A model generated the notes under the pieces. The model was not told where the DNA came from. It was given only the letters and a program-made list of their open reading frames with translations, and did no database searches. Source: Thiobacillus sp. (GTDB lineage Bacteria; Pseudomonadota; Gammaproteobacteria; Burkholderiales; Thiobacillaceae). Taken from it: a DNA stretch of 5,169 nucleotides. The position numbers and the translations under genes are program-made. Positions 1 through 5,169 of the stretch are shown piece by piece; the stretch's first letter is position 1; the number at the start of each line of letters is the position of its first letter. The stretch is taken from NCBI GenBank assembly GCA_003510325.1, contig DONB01000052.1, positions 3,253-8,421 of the forward strand. The letters run 5' to 3'.

Positions 1-1
1 T

Positions 2-7
2 AAGGAG
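2..7 (+). promoter_or_regulatory. Ribosome binding site of the sulfurtransferase gene
   Basis: AAGGAG lies 7 bases before the ATG at 15, a near-perfect Shine-Dalgarno match at ideal spacing, which supports that start. The window opens with TAA directly joined to it (TAAGGAG). A stop codon overlapping the next gene's ribosome binding site is common inside operons, so an upstream gene could end here, but its frame cannot be seen. Confidence 0.8.
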
Positions 8-14
8 AGAGGTT

Positions 15-860
15 ATGCGATTCGTACTCTGGCTGTTGTTGTGGCCCGTTGCTGCCGCCGCGGGACAGAACCTGCTGATGTCCACGGAAGAACTGGCTGC
101 GGCGCAAGCTCAACGGCCGCTGGCCCTGATCGACGCAGAAAACGCGGAGAGCTACCAGCGCGCCCACATCCCAAGGGCGCTGAATCTTTACTACATGGAT
201 CTGGAAGACGCCGAGGAAAACGCCAAGACCGGCCTGCCCATCCATCCTAACCTGGGGGCGAGCAAGTTCGGCGCCCTCGGCATCCGCCGCGACACCGAGG
301 TGGTGGTGTACGACTCGGGCAACGGGCGCGGCGCCTCCGCCGTGCGCTACATCCTCAACTTCCTCGGCCACGAACGGGTGCGCGTGCTGGACGGCGGCTT
401 TCGCAAATGGCTGAAGGAGGGACGCCCGCTTACCCAGGCAAGCTCCAAGCCGGTCAAGGTCATCTATGTGGCGCAGCCGCGCAACGACTGGGCACTGAAG
501 ACCGAGGCGCTGGCCGGGCGCGCCGCGCTGATGCTGGATGCGCGCTCCATCGGCGAATACGCCGGCAAGGACGCCGGCGGCGCGCGCCAGGCCGGCCACA
601 TCCCGGGCGCGAAAAGCCTGCCCTGGACTTTGCTCTCCGGCGATATCGCGACATTCAAGGACGCGGAAGCGATGCGGCGGGTGCTTGCCAGGCACGGCGT
701 GACGCCCGACAAGGAAATCGTCACCTACTGCAACCCCGGCCTGGGGCGCTCCACTTTCCTCCAGACGGCCCTGGAGTCCCTCGGCTACGACAAGGTCAAG
801 GTCTACTCCGGTTCCTGGATCGAGTGGGCCTCCGATCCCGCACGCCCCATCGAAAGGTAA
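15..860 (+). CDS. Periplasmic two-domain rhodanese-like sulfurtransferase
   Basis: This 281-residue protein has the length and layout of thiosulfate/3-mercaptopyruvate sulfurtransferases, which move a sulfane sulfur through a cysteine persulfide to a thiophilic acceptor. Residues 1-17 form a Sec-type signal peptide (one early Arg, a Leu/Trp-rich core, then a run of Ala), so it should act in the periplasm. The N-terminal rhodanese domain spans about 22-140 and has no catalytic Cys (VVVYDSGNGRGAS around 96-108, then LDGGFRKWLKEG), as is normal for the structural half. The C-terminal domain, about 155-281, has LDARS and GHIPGA motifs and the active loop at 239-245, C-N-P-G-L-G-R, with Cys239 as the likely nucleophile. 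The loop lacks the Arg or Gly usually seen after the Cys in thiosulfate or mercaptopyruvate enzymes, so the donor cannot be assigned. It ends 4 bases before the molybdoenzyme gene, which suggests a shared transcript and job. Family is secure; substrate is unknown. Confidence 0.9.
   Translation: MRFVLWLLLWPVAAAAGQNLLMSTEELAAAQAQRPLALIDAENAESYQRAHIPRALNLYYMDLEDAEENAKTGLPIHPNLGASKFGALGIRRDTEVVVYDSGNGRGASAVRYILNFLGHERVRVLDGGFRKWLKEGRPLTQASSKPVKVIYVAQPRNDWALKTEALAGRAALMLDARSIGEYAGKDAGGARQAGHIPGAKSLPWTLLSGDIATFKDAEAMRRVLARHGVTPDKEIVTYCNPGLGRSTFLQTALESLGYDKVKVYSGSWIEWASDPARPIER
852..857 (+). promoter_or_regulatory. Ribosome binding site of the molybdoenzyme alpha gene
   Basis: GAAAGG sits 7 bases before the ATG at 865 and runs directly into the TAA stop (858-860) of the sulfurtransferase gene. 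Spacing is good and the match to the Shine-Dalgarno consensus moderate. The overlap with the upstream stop suggests translation of the two genes is at least partly coupled. Confidence 0.6.
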
Positions 861-864
861 TGCC

Positions 865-3636
865 ATGGAACGCCGCGAATTTCTGAAGAGCACGGCTTAC
901 TGCGGTCTGGCGCTGGCCTTCGGCGGGCCGTTGACCAGCCTGCGCGCCCATGCCGCCGAGTCCGGCACGCTGCGCACCCTTCGACTAAGCTCAGGGCGGG
1001 CTTGGGAAGACGTCTACCGCAAGGAATTCACCGCCACCCGCGGCGACGCCCAGGGTTTCGCTTTCCACTGCTCCAACTGCCAGGGCAACTGCGCCTGGAA
1101 GGTGTACGCCAAGGATGGCGTGGTCACCCGCGAGGAGCAGGCCGCCGCCTATCCGCCGATCGATCCGAAAATTCCGGACGCCAATCCGCGCGGCTGCAAC
1201 AAGGGCATTGTCCACTCCAAGCAGATGGCGCAGGCCGACCGCCTGCTGCACCCCATGAAACGCACCGGCAAGCGCGGCGAGGGCAAATGGCAGCGGGTGA
1301 GCTGGGAGGCGGCCATCGACGACATCGCCGTGCGCGTCGTGGACACGCTGGAAAAGAACGGGCTGTCTTCGCTCATGCTCTATTGCGGCACCGGCATCCT
1401 GTCCCAGGGGCGGCGCGCGGGGCCGTTGCGCCTGGGCTCGCTGCTGGGCGCCCAGCGCCTGTATCCGGCGAGCGCGGTGGGCGACATGTTTAGCGGCGCG
1501 TCGCTGGCCTATGGGCTCGCCACCGTGGGCCACACGCTGGATGCCTGGTTCGAGGCCAAGACCATCGTGCTGTGGGGCATCAACGCGGCGGTCACCCGCA
1601 TCCCGGATGCCCACTATCTTTCCGAGGCGCGCTACAACGGTGCGAAGATCTACTGCATCACCCCCGAGTACAACGCCACCGCCAAGCTCTCCACCGACTG
1701 GCTGCCGGTCAAGCCGGGCACCGACAGTTTCCTGGCGATGTCGCTGCTGCACGTGCTGTTCCGCGACGACCTCATTGACCGCGAGTTCGTGCGCGAGCAG
1801 ACCGATCTGACCTTCCTGGTACGCACCGACACGGGCGAACTGCTGCGCCACAAGGATTTACGCGACCAGGGCAAGGATGACGTGTTCTATTGCTGGGACG
1901 AGGAAAGCCAATCGCCGCAGCCCATGCCCGGAACCCAGGGCCACTTCAAGAAGTCGCTGCGTCTGGGCAAGCTCAAGCCCGCGCTCAGCGGGTCGTGGGA
2001 AATCAAGGACAAGGACGGCAAGGCCATCCCCGTCACCACCGTATTCGAGCAGGCGAAAAAAGAGTCGCTCAAGTACCCGCCGGCCGAAACCCACAACACC
2101 ACCGGCGTGCACCCCGATCTGGTCGAGCGCATGGCGAGGGACCTGGCGAAGGCCGACAAGGCCATCGTCAACATCGGTTTTTCGCTGCACAAATACGTGT
2201 CGGGAACGATGACCTGCTGGGCGGCGGCGCTCGCCTGCGCGCTTACCGGCCACGCCGGCGAACGCGGCGGGCTGGACACCGAGAACAACTGGAGCCTGGG
2301 CGGCATCGGGCCGCTGTCCAGCCCCAAGCCGGCACGTTTCGCCTCGGGCTTTTTCAACGAATGGATGAACGGCGACATGGAAAAGACCATGCAGCGCCAC
2401 TATTCCGACGCCCACCTGAAGGCCACGGCCGGCTTCGATTCCAAGGACATCGCCCAGCTCGCCGAGCAGTTCCGCCAGACCAGCAACGCGTATTTCGGCA
2501 AGCCCGGCACGGTGCTGCTGTTCGCCGACAACATGCTGCAACGCAACAAGTCCGAGGCGCATTACCGCCAGGCCTTCATCGAGGGGCTCGATCTCTTCGT
2601 CAACGTCAACCACCGCATGGATTCCACCGCGCTGTGGGCGGACTACGTGCTGCCGGCGAAGAGCCAGTACGAGTCCTGGGACATCCGCGGCGAGCTGGGT
2701 TACCACCGCTTCTGCAACATCACCGTGCCGCCGAAGGGCCTGAAACCCTTCGGCGAGACCAAATCCGAGTGGGAGATCTGCCTGCTGCTGGCGCGGGCGA
2801 TGGCAAAAGAGGCGAAACGGCGCGGCATTGGCGCCATCCCCGATCCCGACTTTCTCGAAACCCGGGACGACAAGGCCGCGCCGGTGATGCGCGATCTGGC
2901 CCGCCTGCCCGAAGATTTCACCGACAACGGCACGCTCATGAACGACGAGGACGTGGTGCGCTGGCTGATGAAGAACGTCCCCGCCATCGCGCCGTGGACG
3001 CCGGAGGACGCCATGAAGCGCGGCTTCGTCCCGCTCAACCGCGAGGCCGGCTTCAGCTCGCCGCTGTACGCCAACCGCCCGTTCCATTCCTTCGAACACA
3101 ACGTCTACCTGCGCCAGCCCTACAAGACGCTCTCGGGCCGGCAGCAGTTCTACGTCGACCATCCCGTGTTCAGGCAGCTCGGCTGCACCACGCCGACGGC
3201 CATGAAGCCGCTGCGCCCGCCGAGCTTCCCGCTCGCCTTTTTCACGCCCCACGCCCGCCATGGCATCCACTCCCAGTGGCGCAGCAATGCCCAGTTGCTG
3301 CGCCTGCAGCGCGGCGAGCCCTACATCTGGCTGAACCCGGCCACCGCAAAAGCGCGGGGCATCGCCGAAGGCGACCCGGTGCGGGTGTTCAACGACGTCG
3401 GCGCGTTCAGCGCCCGCGCCAAGCTCATGCCCGCCGTGCCGCCCGGCTCGGTCGTCATGGACCACGCCTGGGAGCCTTACCAGTTCAGCCAGCGCCTCGG
3501 CCTCAACAACGTGGTGGCGGGGATGCTCTCGCCGATCGAGCTGGCGGGCGGCTGGGGACACCTCAAATTCAATCCCAACTGGGACGGCAACATGATCGCC
3601 TTCGAATCGGCGGTGGATGTGGAGAAAACAGCATGA
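865..3636 (+). CDS. Type II DMSO reductase-family molybdopterin oxidoreductase, catalytic alpha subunit
   Basis: This 923-residue protein is the size of the SerA/ClrA/DdhA group. It should bind Mo-bis-MGD and carry out oxygen-atom transfer or hydroxylation in the periplasm. The start is supported by the immediate twin-arginine signal (RREFLK, residues 3-8), a hydrophobic stretch, and an AHA cleavage site near residue 30. The FS0 motif is His68-x3-Cys72-x3-Cys76-x34-Cys111, the spacing of NarG-type enzymes, followed by the conserved NPRGCNKG. Asp207 in AVGDMFSG matches the family's aspartate molybdenum ligand. Other hallmarks are VTRIPDAH (243-250), YNATAK (269-274), VKPGTDSFLAMS (282-293), WADYVLPAKSQYESWD (591-606) and the C-terminal dinucleotide-binding domain from about 785 on. 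No key residue is missing and no frameshift is seen. Cys69 beside His68 is a possible extra ligand, and residues 38-44 come from a repeat-like sequence. Beta overlaps its stop by 4 bases. Selenate, chlorate, DMS, alkylbenzene or sterol side-chain substrates all remain possible. Confidence 0.93.
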   Translation: MERREFLKSTAYCGLALAFGGPLTSLRAHAAESGTLRTLRLSSGRAWEDVYRKEFTATRGDAQGFAFHCSNCQGNCAWKVYAKDGVVTREEQAAAYPPIDPKIPDANPRGCNKGIVHSKQMAQADRLLHPMKRTGKRGEGKWQRVSWEAAIDDIAVRVVDTLEKNGLSSLMLYCGTGILSQGRRAGPLRLGSLLGAQRLYPASAVGDMFSGASLAYGLATVGHTLDAWFEAKTIVLWGINAAVTRIPDAHYLSEARYNGAKIYCITPEYNATAKLSTDWLPVKPGTDSFLAMSLLHVLFRDDLIDREFVREQTDLTFLVRTDTGELLRHKDLRDQGKDDVFYCWDEESQSPQPMPGTQGHFKKSLRLGKLKPALSGSWEIKDKDGKAIPVTTVFEQAKKESLKYPPAETHNTTGVHPDLVERMARDLAKADKAIVNIGFSLHKYVSGTMTCWAAALACALTGHAGERGGLDTENNWSLGGIGPLSSPKPARFASGFFNEWMNGDMEKTMQRHYSDAHLKATAGFDSKDIAQLAEQFRQTSNAYFGKPGTVLLFADNMLQRNKSEAHYRQAFIEGLDLFVNVNHRMDSTALWADYVLPAKSQYESWDIRGELGYHRFCNITVPPKGLKPFGETKSEWEICLLLARAMAKEAKRRGIGAIPDPDFLETRDDKAAPVMRDLARLPEDFTDNGTLMNDEDVVRWLMKNVPAIAPWTPEDAMKRGFVPLNREAGFSSPLYANRPFHSFEHNVYLRQPYKTLSGRQQFYVDHPVFRQLGCTTPTAMKPLRPPSFPLAFFTPHARHGIHSQWRSNAQLLRLQRGEPYIWLNPATAKARGIAEGDPVRVFNDVGAFSARAKLMPAVPPGSVVMDHAWEPYQFSQRLGLNNVVAGMLSPIELAGGWGHLKFNPNWDGNMIAFESAVDVEKTA
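977..996 (+). repeat. Short dispersed-repeat-like element inside the alpha gene
   Basis: CCCTTCGACTAAGCTCAGGG is very close to the CCCTTCGAC(A)AGCTCAGGG-type dispersed element I recall as abundant in many bacterial genomes and metagenomes; that resemblance is from memory. Its ends are complementary (CCCT and AGGG), and the interior is only partly so. It falls in the alpha frame as codons 38-44 (Thr-Leu-Arg-Leu-Ser-Ser-Gly), in the linker between the TAT signal and the conserved WEDVYRKE start of the mature protein. Its CTT, CGA, CTA and TCA codons stand out against the CTG/CTC, CGC and TCC/TCG used around it. Only one copy is present in this window. Confidence 0.5.
3621..3624 (+). promoter_or_regulatory. 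Ribosome binding site of the beta subunit gene
   Basis: GGAG lies 8 bases before the ATG at 3633, within the last codons of the alpha gene. It supports the 3633 start over any earlier one, although the beta frame stays open for about 580 codons upstream. The ATGA overlap with the alpha stop would also allow re-initiation by ribosomes finishing alpha. Confidence 0.6.
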
Positions 3637-4631
3637 GTACACGTCAGCTCGCGATGGTCATCGACCTCAACAAGTGCATCGGCTGCCAGACCTGCACCCT
3701 GGCCTGCAAGTCGCAGTGGACGGATCGCGGCGGCCGCGAATTCATGTACTGGAACCATGTGGAAACCAAACCCGGCAAGGGCTATCCGCGCGACTGGGAA
3801 GCGGCCGGCGGCGGCTGGGAAGGCGACAGCCTCAAGCCCGGCAAATTGCCGCGCCTCGCCGAGGACTACGGCGTTCCCGCCGACTTCAATTACGAAGCGG
3901 CGCTGTTCGAGCCCGGCGACCAACCGCTGCGTCCGCTGGACGCCATGCAATGGGGGCCGAACTGGGAAGAAGACCAGGGCGCGGGAGAATTCCCCAACGG
4001 CTATTTTTTCTATTTGCCGCGCCTGTGCAACCACTGCACCAAACCGGCCTGCCTCGCCGCCTGCCCGCGCCAGGCCATCTACAAGCGCGAGCAGGACGGC
4101 ATCGTGCTGATCGACCAGGAGCGCTGCCGTGGCTACCGCTACTGCGTGGCGGCCTGTCCCTACAAAAAAATCTATTTCAATCCGCTGGCGGGCAAGTCGG
4201 AGAAATGCATCTTCTGCTACCCGCGCGTGGAGAAAGGCATCCCGCAGGCCTGCGCCTACCAGTGCGTGGGACGCGCGCGCCACGTTTCCTATCTGGACGA
4301 TATAGAGGGCGCCGCGCATCAGCTGGTGAACGTGTGGAAAGTGGCGCTGCCGCTGCACGCGGAATACGGTACCCAGCCCAACGTCTACTACGTGCCGCCG
4401 CTGTCGCCGCCCACTTTCGACGCCGATGGCAAACCCACCGGCCAGCCGCGCATCCCGGACGATTACCTGCAACAGTTGTTCGGGCCGGGGGTCGAGTCGG
4501 CGCTCGCCACCTTGCAGCAGGAGATCGACAAGAAAACGCGCGGCGAAAGCTCGCCGCTGATGGACCTGCTGATCGCCTACCGCCACGGCGACATGTTTCG
4601 CCTGAGCCGCCCCGATGGCGTGACGCCATGA
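3633..4631 (+). CDS. Type II DMSO reductase-family iron-sulfur beta subunit
   Basis: This 332-residue four-cluster ferredoxin-like protein passes electrons between the alpha Mo site and the gamma heme. Cysteine groups are C15/C18/C21/C25, C132/C135/C140/C144, C165/C171/C175 and C192/C195/C207/C211, giving fifteen ligands. In the third group the fourth position is Tyr168 (CRGYRYC), as in EbdB/DdhB-type subunits where NarH has Trp, so one cluster is expected to be [3Fe-4S] and the other three [4Fe-4S]. The start at 3633 gives the typical beginning RQLAMVIDLNKCIGCQTC. Other family stretches are MYWNHVETKPGKGYP (38-52), WGPNWEEDQGAGEFPN (107-122), LPLHAEYGTQPNVYYVPPLSPP (239-260) and MDLLIAYRHGDMFRL near the end. 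There is no signal peptide; by analogy with relatives it folds with alpha in the cytoplasm and rides out on alpha's TAT signal. It overlaps both neighbours by ATGA. Complete and intact; family assignment is very secure. Confidence 0.95.
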   Translation: MSTRQLAMVIDLNKCIGCQTCTLACKSQWTDRGGREFMYWNHVETKPGKGYPRDWEAAGGGWEGDSLKPGKLPRLAEDYGVPADFNYEAALFEPGDQPLRPLDAMQWGPNWEEDQGAGEFPNGYFFYLPRLCNHCTKPACLAACPRQAIYKREQDGIVLIDQERCRGYRYCVAACPYKKIYFNPLAGKSEKCIFCYPRVEKGIPQACAYQCVGRARHVSYLDDIEGAAHQLVNVWKVALPLHAEYGTQPNVYYVPPLSPPTFDADGKPTGQPRIPDDYLQQLFGPGVESALATLQQEIDKKTRGESSPLMDLLIAYRHGDMFRLSRPDGVTP

Positions 4632-5169
4632 GCCGGGCGCTGGTTTGGCTGTTGCTGCTGCTCATCGCGCCGTCCTGGTCCGCAGCCGAGGGCGGGCGAA
4701 CGATCCGGGTCGCCGAGCAGGCCGGCGTGCCGCCCCTCGACCCCGCCGACCTCGCCTGGACGCGGGCGCCGGCAACGCGCGTGGCGCTCTATCCGCAGGC
4801 CACCGCGCCGGGCGGACCGGGTGGCGCAGTCCTGCCGGTGGAGGCGCGCGCGCTCCGCGGTGCCGGGCGGCTGGCGGTGCGCCTGGCCTGGACCGACGCG
4901 CACGAAAATTCAGCCGACCCCCGCGCCACCCACCGCTTCGCCGATGCGGTGGCCGTGCAGTTCGCACCGGCGGGTAAAACCCTGCCCTACGTGGGCATGG
5001 GAGAACCCGGACAGCCGGTGCAGATCTGGTTCTGGCGCGCCGGCCAGCCGGCTCAGCGGCTGGCCGGCCAGGGCTTTGGCAGCCTTGCGCGCAGCCCGGG
5101 CGCGGCGCCCGAGGCGCGCGCCCGGCGAACCGCCGGCGGCTGGGAAGTCGTGCTGCGCGGCGAGGCGGG
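4628..5169 (+). CDS. Heme b-binding gamma subunit of the type II molybdoenzyme (partial, 3' end outside window)
   Basis: The frame opened by the ATG at 4628 runs without a stop to the window edge, giving 180 complete residues. The ATG overlaps the beta stop (ATGA), and I see no clear Shine-Dalgarno sequence before it, so translation probably depends on coupling to beta. Residues 1 to about 20 are a Sec signal peptide (Arg3, a VWLLLLLIAP core, then WSAA), so the protein would reach the periplasm separately from alpha-beta. The mature part fits the ethylbenzene dehydrogenase-type heme fold: beta-rich LAVRLAWTDAHEN (82-94), RFADAVAVQFAP (103-114) and LPYVGMGEPGQPVQIWFWRAG (119-139). Met124 in YVGMG is the likely axial heme ligand, matching the Met of EbdC; the partner Lys should lie past the window edge. 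It is absent from standard complete-ORF lists only because it has no stop here. Position after beta supports the ABC order. Confidence 0.87.
   Translation, partial: MSRALVWLLLLLIAPSWSAAEGGRTIRVAEQAGVPPLDPADLAWTRAPATRVALYPQATAPGGPGGAVLPVEARALRGAGRLAVRLAWTDAHENSADPRATHRFADAVAVQFAPAGKTLPYVGMGEPGQPVQIWFWRAGQPAQRLAGQGFGSLARSPGAAPEARARRTAGGWEVVLRGEA
5039..5068 (+). repeat. Perfect GC-rich inverted repeat (hairpin) within the gamma gene
   Basis: GCCGGCCAGCCG (5039-5050) is exactly complementary to CGGCTGGCCGGC (5057-5068), with the 6-base loop GCTCAG between them. It is a 12-bp stem with a single A-T pair. It encodes residues 138-147 of the gamma subunit (AGQPAQRLAG), just after the proposed heme-Met region. 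There is no T-run, so it is not a standard terminator. It may be chance in GC-rich Ala/Gly/Pro coding sequence, or an mRNA structure affecting translation or decay. Confidence 0.6.

Noticed and set aside
560..579. Short inverted repeat CGCCGGC / GCCGGCG in the rhodanese gene
   Set aside because: Only 7 bp of GC-only pairing in Ala/Gly-coding sequence, which is expected often by chance at this base composition.
407..886. A 159-codon plus-strand frame within the rhodanese gene
   Set aside because: Out-of-frame shadow; the translation is low-complexity and overlaps the well-supported rhodanese and the start of alpha.
1890..3632. Upstream extension of the beta reading frame by 581 codons
   Set aside because: The extension is an Arg/Pro/Ala-rich out-of-frame reading of alpha. 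The conserved beta N-terminus begins at the ATG at 3633, which has its own GGAG and an ATGA overlap.
1858..3642. A 594-codon open frame on the minus strand opposite the alpha gene
   Set aside because: It lies entirely opposite a strongly conserved gene, its translation is low-complexity (Arg, Ala, Gly, Val, His rich) with no recognisable motif, and long antisense frames are expected opposite GC-rich codon-biased genes.
3477..4586. A 369-codon minus-strand open frame opposite the end of alpha and most of beta
   Set aside because: It is the antisense shadow of the beta gene's codon pattern; no motif or credible start signal was seen.
865..4631. Membrane-bound respiratory nitrate reductase (NarGH)
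   Set aside because: Alpha has a clear cleavable TAT signal and is much shorter than NarG, beta has Tyr168 where NarH has Trp, and the third gene is a soluble heme-b gamma subunit rather than NarI.
5039..5068. Rho-independent terminator
   Set aside because: The hairpin is inside an open gamma frame and is followed by GCC/AGG-rich sequence, not a T-run.

Overview
The window is GC-rich and carries four plus-strand genes packed end to end with no real intergenic space, as in a single operon. Codon use (strong G/C at third positions) and the protein families fit a proteobacterium, most likely a betaproteobacterium; this placement is an inference, since no rRNA or other taxonomic marker is present.

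Layout: (1) 15-860, a periplasmic two-domain rhodanese-type sulfurtransferase with a Sec-type signal peptide. (2) 865-3636, the catalytic molybdopterin subunit of a type II DMSO reductase-family enzyme, with a twin-arginine signal, an N-terminal iron-sulfur motif and the expected Asp molybdenum ligand. (3) 3633-4631, its four-cluster iron-sulfur beta subunit. (4) 4628 to the window edge, the N-terminal part of the periplasmic b-heme gamma subunit of the ethylbenzene dehydrogenase / DMS dehydrogenase / selenate reductase type. The last two junctions are ATGA overlaps, and the rhodanese and alpha genes are 4 bases apart.

How they work together: alpha and beta would fold in the cytoplasm and be exported together on the alpha subunit's TAT signal. 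Gamma would be exported separately by Sec and join them in the periplasm. Electrons would run between the Mo-bis-MGD site, the FS0 cluster, the four beta clusters and the gamma heme b, and from there to or from a periplasmic cytochrome or similar carrier. Known relatives include selenate reductase (SerABC), chlorate reductase (ClrABC), DMS dehydrogenase (DdhABC), ethylbenzene dehydrogenase (EbdABC) and steroid C25 dehydrogenase. The sequence alone does not identify the substrate. The dedicated chaperone (SerD/DdhD/EbdD type) is not in the window and would be expected downstream.

The points most worth a second look are the co-transcribed periplasmic rhodanese, which is not part of the textbook operons of this family and hints at sulfur (or selenium) chemistry; a short element at 977-996 resembling a common dispersed repeat, lying in frame just after the TAT signal; and an extra cysteine next to the His ligand of the FS0 cluster, which offers two alternative ligand sets. 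No RNA genes, CRISPR arrays, insertion sequences, promoters or terminators could be supported.
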